This document shows, piece by piece, positions 22,120-33,910 of a stretch of DNA of 64,000 nt. Position 1 is the first letter of the stretch, and every line of letters begins with the position of its first letter. A program made the position numbers and the translations under genes. The stretch lies in the NCBI GenBank assembly GCA_030704615.1, contig CM060733.1, positions 26,970,001-27,034,000 of the forward strand. The letters run 5' to 3'. Under the pieces are notes generated by a model, which ran no database searches, had not been told where the DNA came from, and saw only the letters and a program-made list of their open reading frames with translations. This DNA is from Takakia lepidozioides (Eukaryota; Streptophyta; Takakiopsida; Takakiales; Takakiaceae).

Positions 22120-24075
22120 CAAAGTCTCTCCTGCCCACATTGACACTACACATCCGGACCCAAATCCATACTGTTTTGGCACACACCATCTCTCTTACAA
22201 GAGTCACTGTACTAGAGTTTCTCGGAAGCCTGTAGAAATCTGGTCCATTGGAGCTTGCAAATGCCTCCAGTTTGTCAAATGCCGCCCATCTGAAACAGCC
22301 CCATCTCAAAGTGAAGCACACACAAGTTCCGACAGAGCCTGGAACAGGGACCCAAAGCATGCATTCTGAAGAAACCACCACCCCTCTCCAGAAATAACTT
22401 CTCCAAACTCTTTTTCCCCTTGTTGCACGTCCATGCAATGGCTAATTGTTACATGCAAGGATATGGTGGTCCTATGGGACTGAGTCACAGTGTAGGTAAG
22501 TCAATAACTTGCATATCATGTCGCTGGTTTCCTGTGACTTCAAAAACTTCCTCTTAAATGCTGCTGATGTAGGCAAATTGGACTAATATTACGAGTAAAG
22601 GCAGCCCTTATTCCACCATTTCCTCAAACACCGGCAATCACTCCCCAAACAAATCAGTCACACCCGCTTGTGAGTTTGTGGTAGCCCCAGCAGGATATAA
22701 CTTGACAGCCTTCACCACCCCGCTCTCTTCTGCCCATCCACCCAGTGGTTTTCAATTTTGTGACTACCCTCCCTCTCCCTTCCCAGTGGATATAACAACT
22801 TTTCTTTCCTCGCCCCATTTATTAATGGGCAGCTCACACACAGCAGATTGAGGCTTGTGTGAAGGGCTCTCTACAGGAAATCCAGAACGACTGAATTAAT
22901 CACTACTGGAGAGAGCCCCTCACAAAGGTAGTTCTTGTTCCGCCCAAACTGGGCATGGGGTCTATGGCCACAAGGCTATGACAAACGATGTCTTAAGAGT
23001 ACGTTCTCTCCCCACCTTTGATCCACCATGAGGTATTGCCCTCACCAAGCAGGACAGGAACAGGGGGTCATAAGAGAGAGAATTCACATACATTCCATTT
23101 GCACTCATCAGCTCAGACCGAAAAAACCACTCTATGAAGACATATCCCTCGTCATCCTAGATAACACCATTTATCATAATTTCCTACCTCTCCATTAAAT
23201 TTTCCACATCTCTCATGAGGGCTTTGGGCAACTTGGTTCTCACACTTTACAGTCGAGACAAGAAGATGGCACAAGCTACCACCTTATGGAGAATAGGGAT
23301 TGCCCAAATTCTACCACCAGTGACGTGGAGACAGAACTCTTCCTCACTTGTAGGGCCAATGAAAGAAATGTTCCTTAATTCTGAGTCATTTGCAAAATGG
23401 TCAAGGTATTTTTAGTAGACCAACTTACTAGCTCCTTGGATTTCATCCCTGGTTGTGATATCTGGTCAATCAATGGCTCAAAAGTGCCCTCCGAAGGAAG
23501 AACCTTCAGGATGCGTTCCTGTATGAAAGTGCTGCGACCACACTTGTGACAGGAGGCTTCAACTTGGGCATAATAATGGCTCGCTTAAACACCCCTGCAC
23601 TGCACCACAAACACATAATTACTTCAGAGATCAACCCAGGCTGATGAGAAGAGGATTGTATCTACCACAGGGAGGTACAACATACAACACCAGAAAGCAT
23701 CCCATCTGATCACAAAAAATAAACCTCTCCGAGAGAAGTTTTTTGGAGGTCACCATTCACTTCCAAAGTTCACATTCCGGACTGTCATGTCCATAGCTTG
23801 TAACCTCCAGAAACACTTAAGCAAAACAAGTAACCATGTTATGCACTACTTGACTTGATGCTATAACACTGGCATGGCACTGGTAACTGCCAGCCACAGA
23901 CCTTCCTTTCATGTTTACCCAACCATCAACAAGAACTCACTAAAATTTACTGCAAAGGTAAGTTGAGATAGCACAAACAGAAAAGGGGCAATGGCCATGG
24001 GACATACCTGAGAGGTGCCACAGAGGCAAGACCATCACCATTGTGAAGGTGGAGATGCCAATGGTTGAGTACGGG
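22120..24075 (-). pseudogene. Dihydroorotase (PYR4-like) pseudogene, intron-bearing
   Basis: Dihydroorotase catalyses the third step of pyrimidine synthesis. On the minus strand the family order is kept but broken. The piece 24008-24070 reads LNHWHLHLHNGDGLASVAPL with a GTATGT donor; the family has DDWHLHLRDG, so the conserved Arg of the HxHxR metal/substrate motif is His here. The piece from 23594 down to about 23470 starts after TGCAG and reads FKRAIIMPKLKPPVTSVVAA, then hits a TGA and continues one frame over as ILKVLPSEGTFEPL. The piece 22185-22292 reads [20 protein letters not shown] and NSSTVTL. A final scrap about 22125-22155 reads MWAGETLN then stop, where the family has MFAGETLEW. 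Middle exons with the remaining metal ligands were not found. Intron borders imply a genomic duplicate. Confidence 0.82.
22897..23003 (-). repeat. Dispersed repeat of about 105 bp (copy 1)
   Basis: On the minus strand it contains GTACTCTTAAGAC, then GCCTTGTGGCCATAGACCC, CAGTTTGGGCGGAAC and ACTACCTTTGTGAGGGGCT. These blocks occur in the same order on the plus strand at 28582-28690, inside a TRMB intron. It lies inside the dihydroorotase pseudogene span, so it inserted there or was carried with it. Confidence 0.7.
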
Positions 24076-25567
24076 TCATCCGTTGAATCTCACTGCATGT
24101 CCCAATGTCTGCATTCTGTTGGTTTGGTATTGTTGTCAGATTCACTGACATCACCGGAACCCTCCGTGCCTGCACACTGAGGATCTCCACACAATTGTTT
24201 GTGGTCTTTCATACCAACAAGTAACTGAAAATGATCGGTTCAAGAACAGGACCACATGCTTTGTTACCATAAGTAATGTGGATTATAACTTGTCCCAAAT
24301 CAGCCACAATGAAAACCCAGATATTAGTGAATATTTGTTGCTTTAATCATGCATGCTAGAAAGCTAGATGCTGATTCCAGCCATCAGCATTGCAGTAGCC
24401 CATTAGTCATCCCTCACCTGTGAACCCTGTGGCTGCGGTTGTTCTGGAAATAAAATGGCATGGGATGATGACATGAAGTCCTAACAAGAACACAAGGTAG
24501 GTGGAGTAGGTACAAAGCTCAGAAGACCCCATCTGTTGCCTGCATGCTGCATTCTTTCTTCTCCAAACTTGACAAGACGCAGGTATGCTTGAGTGGGCCT
24601 TGTGGGCCCTTGCGGACATTGACGCTGCACAATTTTTAAGCGAACCCGAAAATTGCTTGCTGTTAAGGCAGCAGCTTGTTCTGACTTCGGACCTTCCAGA
24701 TTGCTATTGAATGTAGCATCAGTGATGAAGAATATCACTGAAGCAGGATCTATTACTAAAGGATTAAATATCTTACCAGACATAAAGGCCCAATCCAGGA
24801 CCGGTAGGAGTGGCAGAGCTCTGCGGGGGAATGGATGGAACAGGTCCTTCCCGCTCGGTTGCCAATTGCCCTTCGTGCACGCTGAAGCTCCTTCTTGACA
24901 TCATGTAGCAATTGTAAGGCTTCTACTTAACGTTCAACGGCCTCGCTCTCTCGCCGTGGGCGTCGTGCACTCTCGTTCTCGCACATAGAGCTCCTCTACT
25001 TCCTCCTTAAGATGGACATCACTTTTCCAAAACACTTTCTCCTTCTGAGGATTTGCTTCCAATTCCTGACAACACCGGCACTTCACCCCTTCTACAACGG
25101 TCCTCTTCTTAGTGGGTACCTCCATGTCTTCTGCCTCTTGGATCAGCGGCGTGCTCAGCTTTCATGTCGTCCCTTTTACTTCAAACAACCTCCAGAGCCA
25201 GATTTTCGTTAGGTCTCAGTCAGCATTGTACGGAAACGTGCAAGATGCAAAATGCAGTCAAGCCCATCAAACATCACATGCCATCGTCATCGCATATTCC
25301 ATGAAAACTTACGCTCTGTGCACAACACCCCTTTCGTGACCATGTTATGTGTTGTATGTTATCACCCTTCAATTACCCACCGGCTTTGAGTATATATATC
25401 TTTTTAAGCAACTGGCTGACTGGAGATCTCTATTTTACAGTTGGGTGGGCTGTAATGGGTGACATCCAACATATTCCATGACCACTTACCTTGCACAGCC
25501 AATTTCTACAAACTGTGAAAATCATATGTACAAATTATCAAGCGTCACAGGGGAGGGTGAGAGGCTA
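24076..25567. other. Region upstream of the tRNA methyltransferase gene
   Basis: No certain gene. Frames at 24481-24783 (-) and 24653-24898 (+) overlap each other and are unrecognised. A TATA-like GAGTATATATATC near 25387, about 180 bases before the proposed start codon, fits a promoter for the gene that follows. Confidence 0.35.
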
Positions 25568-28500
25568 ATGGCAGGTGAAGTTTCTGGCCGTGTCAAAGCT
25601 TCTCCAGGCCAAGCACCCGCTGGGGAATTTGTAAAGGGAAAGAGAAGAGCCGAGCAGCAAGTACAGGCTACGTCAGGCAAGCATAAAGGCCTCCCAAAGA
25701 AACGGTTCTACCGCGCACGTGCACACAGCAATCCTCTCAGTGATTCACAATTTCCTGTGTATGTGTCCTCCCTCCTCTTCTTTTGCAGTAGTGTCGTGCA
25801 TGGGACTATTTCCACCTGAATCTGAATCCCTCTCGTTTCTCCTCCGTCCCACGAGATGCGCAATAGTTTCCAAGTACAGAAGAAGTTAACCCAGCTAGAA
25901 AGAGAGCCAAGTGGTGTAATGGGTGGTGTGCAAAATGGAGCGGTCTCTGTCAACGCACAAAAAATGTCAAAGCACCTCTTTTTCAAGAATCTTTCATTTC
26001 TGGACACAATGGCAAAATCTGGAAACCTCCTTGATTCTGAATTCTGGGTTCTGCATTCCTCCTCACTATTCTCTCCAATCTTATCCCTTCGCACACACAG
26101 GCAAAGTCAAGCAAAGTTTATTGAGACTCTCTAAGCCCTAAACCTTAAACCCAGTGCTAAAGTGTAGAGGTGTACAGTAGTCGTGCTATTGTTAACATTA
26201 TGCTTCTAGTATTTAGATGAACACTGAGTGCAGCTTGCTGTAGCACTGTTGCTATTGCACTTTGGATTTGAATGAGGTCGCAGGCAATCCACCGTTCATG
26301 GTGCGACCCATGGATACCACACCACCACTGTTACTCACAATCATTGATGAGATGTATTGTCTTTAGAACCAGAGACCACAACATCATCTCCAGTCTCTGG
26401 CATGAATTTGGTACAAAAAATGTTCGCTGAATGACCTGTATCAATGCTATGCAGCAGTTTTCTCCGTCCATAGTCCCAGAGATTCACCTGGTATATTGCA
26501 TAGGCGTCAGTTCCAAACCTTAGCACACTTCAAGAGCAAGACCTTGGACATCACTAAAGCTGGAAGAGAAGGGGGAGCTGTCAACAAATACTCTGCAATA
26601 AAACGGACTTTCACTTGCTGGGGAAATAAATTTTCAGGATGGTTTTACTGAAACGACGGTTGATGAATTATGCTCTATATCCTTTCTTGGCAGTACCTCA
26701 ATACTGGCATCTCTTATGGGGCTGGCTGATGTTGTGCTTGTTCCTAGAAAGATGCTGGTGATTGTTTATACCAAGCTCCACCGTACAAACATGTTCTGAG
26801 TGACACTAGAGTCTTCTGATGTACCTGGGCCTTCTTAAAAGTTGAGGTGCTCTGTTTCTCTAACTCTTTTTAAATCCTTGTCCCGCTCACCATAAGCACC
26901 CCTAGATAATCTCCAAATGGTAATCAGCGGGATACACGGTGCAATTGCAGGCCTATAAAACCTGATGAATTTGATTGGTCAGAGCACTTTCCAGCCTTCT
27001 TGCATGACAAGGAACCAGCCAGTGATGAAGTCCCAGACATCACCTCGGATGCTTCGGAGAAAGAAGATGTAACAATTGGTGTCCTGGCACGTTCTGCTGA
27101 ACCTGGTCAGTCCCCTTGTACTACCAGGAGTTGAATGGCAGTTGCTCCTCTAATCCAGTTACTGGTTGACTTCGGGAGTTTACTGCTTCTGGAAACTCTA
27201 AATTGTGAGCAGGAATGGAATAGTCATTAATGCCTCATTCTGACACATCTTGTTCTGTGATGTGGAGCTTAGGATGCAGTCTTATCAGTATGCAAAATGT
27301 GTGGATAGGTGTAGTCTGAGAGAGAGGTATTTGTCTGAATACTGTATCCTTTGGGTCTATAGGGAGTAAAAGTCACTCAGATTATGCTTCAAAAACTACT
27401 TGGTGCTCCCCAATGTTCTGAGCAGGATCTTAGCTGTATGCAGGAGATGATGCTATTTTGTCAAAGGGTAAGGTTATCCTTGATTGTGTTTGCATGTTCC
27501 TTGTGGCAGATGGGAGAGATGTCAAGGTCCACTTTGCTGACATTGGTTGCGGTTTTGGAGGCCTTCTTGGTGGGGCTGCTCACAGATTTGATTAAGACTT
27601 TTGAAATGGAGTGTTGCATATTTTATGTGGAAGCCATTAGCTGATGTGCTACTAAGAGACACTGCCATCTGGTTTCCTTTCATTCATTTTTCACTCATAG
27701 ACTGAAAGTGCCAGCAAGCTGATGAGAACCATTGAAGGCTCTCCAACTTTCCGGGTTCACTACCATTTTGACAGCAGCCAGCTTAATACTTTACAATACA
27801 TTGCATGTGCAATTTTCTAATTAATTGCTGGATCTCTACAGTAAAACTCTCCCCGCTGTTCCCTGACACACTTATGGTTGGGATGGAGCTAAGAGACAAG
27901 GTATGTTTCAAGCTTTTATCACCTCTTGATCTTTTGTGGGGTTTTCCCTAGCACTTTTCACTAAGCAGGTTTGAAGAAGAACGTGGGTTCTAGTATAGTA
28001 AGAAATGAAAGGGTGGGAGTGGGGTGAGGTGGAGGGAAGGTGAGGGAGAGGTTGGGACTCAAGCTGCAAATCTGTGTGCATATAGGAGATGTCGTTGCAT
28101 TGCTAGCAAACTCTTGATTGACAAGTTTTGGCTGTGGACGTGGAAATAAGGGCTTCATGTCGATCTTGTGTAATGCCAGTGTTCTTGGTTGTAGGTGAGT
28201 GAGTACGTGAAGGAAAGAATCTCTGCATTACGTGAGCAACATCAAGGCCAGGTATGTTATGTGCACGAATTCTCTTGCTTTTTCTGGTGGTGAGGACTTG
28301 TCTTACATGAGTAGCAGACTTAAAGCTCTTTTTCCTGCGGCCTTGTCACAAAGCCTTTCTCGACACTACTTAGTGGTTCATGTGTCAACTTACTCTGCCA
28401 CTATTTGGCAGCATTTCAATGATGATTGAATTCTTGTCTATGTTCAGGGACTTCTTTTGATTGTCAATTGGAAAGTCCCAAATGCTATTTTATTGTAATT

Positions 28501-30720
28501 ATCTGCTTAACAACCAAGTGTTCTTCTTCAACAAGATTCCTTTAGACCTAGTTTGTAATTTGTTTAAAGGCTAAAATTAATGTACTCATAAGACGTTGTT
28601 TGCCGTAGCATTGTGGCCATTGACCCTGCGCTCAGTTTGAGCAGAACGCAAAGGGACAGACACTACCTTTGTCAGGGGCTGACGCCGGTAGTATGACTTA
28701 CCTTGGAGAATAGGACTCTGAGAGTCAGAAACAAAGCAAGAGAGTTATAAGTGCATCTTTGCCTTTTGGCTTGGTGGGTTTGCAGTATGAAAATATAACT
28801 GTGCTACGGACCAATGCTATGAAGTATTTGCCAAACTATTTCCAGAAAGGGCAGGTAACTCTTTGTGATTACAGATTTACCATGCTTCCCCACCTTTTTT
28901 ACATCCTCTTTTTCCTGCCTTTAGGCCTCTCATGGATGTAACAAATTTCTTTCTTCTTTTCTTTCTTTGTTTCTCTCTCTCTCCCCTCCCACTTTCTTAG
29001 CTCTGTGCTTGGTCGATAGTCTCTGACCATCAGGTGATGGCAAGCAAAGGCTGATAGGTATATGTATCTGTGTACCCCCCTTGTCAACAGTCAATCATAG
29101 TGTCCCTGCTCTTCAATGGTTCCCTTGACTCCACTGTGTCACAAACATGTGCATGAGGGTCCTTCTTGAACCAGTCCATCATCTCTGACGTGTCAAACTC
29201 ACATGGAGCAAATAGCGTAGAAGGTTCGCTGAGGCCAGGACCAATGTAGGCTTTTGATAAAAGTTGTGCTGTGGATTGTGGTGCTGCAGCTGCAGAAGCT
29301 GTTTTTCTTGTTCCCTGACCCACATTTTAAAGAGAAGAATCATCGTCGCCGCATTATCAGGTGCTTTTCCTCACTTTCTGCTCGCAGGAGCTTCCCTAAG
29401 GGCAGAAATTCAAATGGCCAGTTGAAATACTTTGAGCTTTTGAAATTTTTATGCATCTGTAACTTTCCAAGATCACCTATAGACAGCTAATTTTAGACGT
29501 GCTTTGACATGTGTGTCAATCTCTTGGTGCGAATGGGAACTAAACTTGGTAGGCGTGTGCAGCATTCCATTACTCGCTGAATACGCATACGTCATGGCTG
29601 TTGGAGGTACCTCATTCTCTTCTTTTGATTTGCTGTAAGGGCTATGGCATGATTATCTGAGGGGGTATGAATTTCCTAGCAGCATCCCTTTCACTGAGCC
29701 TTGTCAGGGACATGGTCTTTCCAAGCTTTGGTTACTTTCCAGAGATCGTATACTGATTGTACTTGGATGTCATAGAGTTCAGCTACTGGTTGCATCTCCA
29801 GTGTTCCAAGTCCATCTCTAGGTTGAGAGGCTTTTCTAGTTTCAGAGGCCCAATGAAAGCCACTTCAGTCTTTTGATAGCTGGTAGCATGGACTGTGTTG
29901 GAGCCTCTTGCATTTGATGCTGCCCATTCATTGTGATAGCAATTTTGGGTGGGTGGCACAGGGGTGTTATACACAATAACAGATGTTCTCGAGCTTGCAG
30001 AGTGGATGAAATTGACACTAGATGGGCATCCTCTCTTTGAGACCCTAACTTCTGAGGAGCTGGTAACGACTGAACATTTTGCACATACACCACATCAATA
30101 CCTTTATCATTAGGAAAAGATCATGCGTACATGGGCTGCAGTTCTACTTAAGGTCTTTAGGAAAGTACTCCATGCCTACTACTGCTGTGTTTGGATGTGG
30201 TTGTAAAGTTATCTCAGAGTTGTGCGACTTTGACCTTCTTGATGGGACAGCAAAAGGACGTTTGCGTGGAGCTTTTGTCAACAGCAACAGAAGAGGGTCA
30301 GAAGGTAAAACTCTGCTTGTTTCTCTAACAAGAACAGCTTTGATTCTCCATCAATACGATCTGTACTCAAAAGTAAAGTCTCCTGGAGGTTTTACATGTG
30401 CCTATGCAGCATGCTATCCTTGCTCTTAGAGATTGAGTATGCATGCAGACTGTGAGTACTTCATTGAGAAATTAATATATGAGTACCACCCAGAGCTGCT
30501 GTAATCCTCCTCAGCAATGTTGCCAATAGCCCTTGCTTGTTTTTCCGATACTGCATCTTCGATCAACTCGAGTTTGAGTTGGCATAAGCATCATGCTTAG
30601 GGTTGCATTTTTTAGAAGATGTTTCTGATTTTGCAATGTGGATAGGTGGAGCGGAATCATGGCAAAGTGTACCGTGCTATTTACAGGCGTATTGTGGCAC
30701 CAATCAATGCAGGTGATTAG
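25568..30720 (+). CDS. tRNA (guanine-N7-)-methyltransferase, TRMB/TRM8 family
   Basis: SAM-dependent enzyme making m7G (position 46) in tRNA. Eleven exons: 25568-25758, 26951-27069, 27510-27569, 27842-27900, 28195-28251, 28786-28854, 29290-29360, 29563-29606, 29962-30062, 30251-30304, 30646-30720; sum 900 bases, 299 residues. Start: the ATG at 25568 opens MAGEVSG; an in-frame ATG 30 codons upstream (25478) is possible but adds no family-like sequence. Landmarks: KKRFYRARAHSNPLSDSQFP (N-terminal basic motif), FDWSEHFPAFL, SAM site FADIGCGFGGLL (residues 112-123), ELRDK acidic loop, catalytic/tRNA motif LFPDPHFKEKNHRRR (192-206), GGVLYTITDV, ELLSTATEEGQK and a final YRAIYRRI. Residue order matches the family throughout. 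The donor of exon 2 (AAGAT/GTAACA) was chosen because it alone keeps frame. Intron 1 (1.2 kb) holds an antisense WDTC1-like fragment and intron 5 a dispersed repeat. Confidence 0.94.
26365..26492 (-). pseudogene. WDTC1/ADP-like (WD40-TPR) exon fragment, antisense in an intron
   Basis: The minus strand after a CCAG acceptor reads VNLWDYGRRKLLHSIDTGH then SANIFCTKFMPETGDDVVVS. This is the characteristic segment of the WD and tetratricopeptide protein WDTC1/DCAF family, a CUL4-DDB1 substrate receptor (family: RKLLHSIDTGHTANIFCTKF). Only one exon is seen and the following KDNTSHQ runs to a stop, with no flanking WD or TPR exons within the intron. It is a stranded gene piece inside intron 1 of the tRNA methyltransferase gene. 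Its sequence is close to the family, so capture or duplication may be fairly recent. Confidence 0.75.
28582..28690 (+). repeat. Dispersed repeat of about 105 bp (copy 2) in TRMB intron 5
   Basis: Plus-strand blocks TGTACTCATAAGACGTTG, GCATTGTGGCCATTGACCC, CAGTTTGAGCAGAACG and ACTACCTTTGTCAGGGGCT parallel the minus strand of 22897-23003. The first 30 bases also resemble 43803-43833 (TGTACTCATAAGGCAGTTGT). Confidence 0.7.
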
Positions 30721-33100
30721 GTCTTCTTCCTCTGCCAATTTCAGGGGTTGAAAAAATACTACATTCTAGTTTCCAATTCATGGCCTGTAGCCTGATCACT
30801 TATCTTGCTCATTCCACATGGATTCTGTATGATGGAACGGGACAATGTTTGATTTGCGGCAGACAAAGAGAAGATGTGCCATGCATTTTTGGCACACACC
30901 GAAAAGAGATATATAAATCGTCATCTCATATATATCAGAGAAGTGGAAAAAAAGTATTCTAATAATTGAAAGGGAACCCCTGCACAGCAAATGCTGACTT
31001 GTTCTCTTTCGCTGTGTTGCTCTTCTGTGAATTGTTGTTCTGGTGCCTCTTAGTTTTCTCCTTGTTAGCTGTGTGTTTCTGTTTGGACTGGTCGTGTGAT
31101 TGGGCAGTTGTCCCGGTGCCTGTTTAAGTCTTCATGGCACCTGAGGTATTTTTAACTCGCGTTTCAATGTAATTCAGGGCCTCCATTCCCTTCTCTTAAA
31201 AAACAAAACCTGGGAGCAACTCAGACAGCTCACAATTTAACCCCTTCCAAGTGGAGGGGGAAATAAAGCTGAAGTAAGCTTTTGAAGCTATCTGTAAATT
31301 CAGAACTCAATACTTTTGAAGTGTGAATTTCAATGCGGAACTATCAGGGCTCACGCAAAAAATATTCTTAACCCATTGGAAAAGCAGTGTGTATGTTTCT
31401 TTCAGCTATATAGTATGACAAGCTTTGGAGATGATATATTGTGGACTCTAACAGAGAAAGATCAGTTGGGAGCCATGTTTCGAGAAGGAGAGTCTGTAGT
31501 ACTGCTGGGAATTCAGATTTTCCTGTGTACTACAGGATTCCTACTGCCTCAAAACCCCCCAGGGCTGGAATTTTTTTCCAAGCACGGCGAAACAGGTTCA
31601 TTAGGCAAGAGCTGATGCAATTCCATGTTAATTGGACCTGAGATCAGTGATGCCCCTTACAACAAAGCTGGAGTTTTATTGAGGCACCTTCCTCATCGTT
31701 GAGGATAGACTCTTGCACTAAATTACTTCAGTTTACCTCTCTCCCCATCTCTTCTATGCAGAGGGGGAGGCACTTACAGAAGGCAGTGCATCTCTCACCT
31801 AGCAGAACAGAGAAGCTCTGAAAGAGCAAATGTGAGCAGTGCAGACGAATATCTCTCCTTCCATTAATCATAGCAAATGACATCCTTACTGGGATGGTTC
31901 AACTCTATGTCACAGAACTGTAATGGCATTGAGTAGCAGTGTTCTAGTTCATGAGCTAAATGCAAAAACTTGAGAATGATGGATTCATCACTGTCCCCTA
32001 CAAACATTCGTTATGACAAGAACCTGAAGGCAGAGAACCTGGTCATTTATTGGCCCTGCCCGACAGGGTAGGGACTACGCATCAAGTTGGCCGAAGTGCC
32101 CTTAACCTTATATCATGGGTTGTTCCCATGAGACTTAATGGGAACATGAAAGTTTTTAGTTCCCAGTTGGGCACATATTACACTTCATATCAAACGCCTT
32201 GTTGATTGACAGTCACATCATCTAAGAACCATAATGTTGATTCCAAACCCAATTCGACAAACCCAATTTGAAGGAGACAGGCCAACATTTACGAAGGACA
32301 AATCTACCGTCCAATTTACAAATGTTGTGGTCCATGTCATCCTTGCAAAGGTTGTTGTAGAAAAAAGTTCAATCCAATGGGGCAAATACTTTAGGCTACT
32401 TTGGGGCCCTTCCCCCAACTTCCCAGCCCAACCTATATTCTAGCCTGCAACCCTCCGATATTTCTCATGGGTGTATTGGGATGGGTGTGGGGCTAGCGCC
32501 CCTTAGGGTGGAAACTGGAAACCCTTTCGCTAACCTGACCAAACAACTCTGGGAAGATGACTAAGCAAAAACATGCCATAAAAACTGAGTTAGCCCCATA
32601 TTGCGGGATCTTATTCCATGTGCAAATATTGTGTATTGAAGATTGGCCAATGTCATAGCCGTTGCGTGTAGAAACTGTTTTCGTACGTAATGAGCCAAAT
32701 TTGACTCACATCAAAGTAAATCCCAGTAGGAATTGGATGGTTCAAGACCTGACGACCCGGTTTGGGTCAGTTTCACACATAAGGGTTAACATGACATTCT
32801 GGCATGATAGTGATAGCATCTCATAAATATTGCACCTAGGAATCTGCAACATGGTAGATGAGCCGCCTTGTTTGATTGCCTTCTGGATATGGGTTACCCC
32901 CCTTGTCAGTTCCATCCAACTGGGCAAACAGTCTAGAGAAGGAGAAATTTTCTTGCCTCTACTGTTTCTAAGCTGGATAGGTGGTGGTGTTCAATGTTGC
33001 CCAACAAACTGGGCAAACAAAAATGTAGTCTCGAGCGAGTACTTGTTGTTAACTTAGAGGCCATGCAAACTCCTATCAATCCTGCAATCTTCTGCAATCT
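30721..33100. other. Intergenic region
   Basis: Convergent space between the tRNA methyltransferase gene and the DUF1442 gene. At 31177-31205 there is a GGGCCTCCATTCCC motif followed by an A-run and CCTGGGAGCAACT (reverse of the SINE-tail motif), a likely SINE scrap. Frames at 31316-31615 (+) and 32218-32418 (-) are unrecognised. Confidence 0.4.
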
Positions 33101-33910
33101 CTAGCTGTACACTGCCTGATGGCGCCCAGTATATCTGCTCCTCCCAAATTCGACTCCTTTGGCACAGGAGGAGGAGGAAAAGGTTGTCTGCAATATTGAG
33201 CCAAATCCATGGTAGGCTGTCCCGGTCCCATGCACGTAGTCATCATCATTGATGGGGTCGTTGATGCCGCCATATACCTTCCTCCTCCTTTGGAAATCTT
33301 CCCACTTTGTGATCTTTGTAATCTCCAAACCCCGCCCAAGTGAAAGCGTACAAGAATCTACACCAGGTTGCCGCTTCACATGCCTGATGTAAATATTGGT
33401 TGATTCATTTGAAGCATTGTCCGCCACAACGATCGCTCCTCTTTTCAGCTTCAGCATGTCAAAGATCTTAATGTAATGCTCAGGTAGCCCCGAGAGAACT
33501 ACAAATTCCATGTCTTCCCTCTCAGAGATGAGATTGACGGCATCACCTGTCACAAACTCAACGAACTCGCTCAATTCGAATTCCTTGAGAAAGCGCTGCA
33601 CAATAATCTGCTCCTCCTTGTCGTGGTGGACACACACCAGCCGACTACCGGTCGTTCGCGCTGCCACAGCTAGCGCAACTGTGGAGAGCCCACAGCCTAC
33701 CTGCAGCGTATGCTGGGAGTTGATACCTGCAGCCAGAGCAGATAAGACTTCAGCGCTTCCAGGTTCTAACGCTATGTTGTTGTACAGGGATGAGGCAACC
33801 GCCTGTGATCTCTTTCCCTGTGATCTCTTTTCCAAGAGAATCCTCCGCAGCTGCACAGCCTCGCAATACGCATAGGTTGCCATGTCCGGAAACCACCGCA
33901 TCTCTGCCAT
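33101..33910 (-). CDS. DUF1442 family protein (Rossmann methyltransferase-like)
   Basis: Single-exon gene of 269 residues with an ATG at 33910. It begins MAEMRWFPDMATYAYCEAVQ, like the WSPExAxKAYIDTV start of plant DUF1442 proteins. It then has ALAAGINSQHTLQVGCGLST, VALAVAARTTGSRLVCVHHD (nucleotide/SAM-binding-like beta-alpha-beta), a central FVTGDAVNLI..MEFVVLSG, and LKLKRGAIVVADNAS followed by VDSCTLSLGRGLEITKI near the end. DUF1442 proteins are annotated as putative SAM-dependent methyltransferases, but no substrate is known. The tail after about residue 215 is hydrophilic and Ser-rich and may be lineage-specific. It lies opposite to the tRNA methyltransferase gene with no operon-like link. 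Confidence 0.85.
   Translation of the reverse strand: MAEMRWFPDMATYAYCEAVQLRRILLEKRSQGKRSQAVASSLYNNIALEPGSAEVLSALAAGINSQHTLQVGCGLSTVALAVAARTTGSRLVCVHHDKEEQIIVQRFLKEFELSEFVEFVTGDAVNLISEREDMEFVVLSGLPEHYIKIFDMLKLKRGAIVVADNASNESTNIYIRHVKRQPGVDSCTLSLGRGLEITKITKWEDFQRRRKVYGGINDPINDDDYVHGTGTAYHGFGSILQTTFSSSSCAKGVEFGRSRYTGRHQAVYS

Noticed and set aside
21998-22438. 146-codon minus frame as an intact gene
   Set aside because: Only the central [20 protein letters not shown] part is dihydroorotase; the rest runs through intron-like and frameshifted sequence, so it is part of a pseudogene.
33510-33875. 121-codon plus frame opposite the DUF1442 gene
   Set aside because: Shadow of the real minus-strand coding region.
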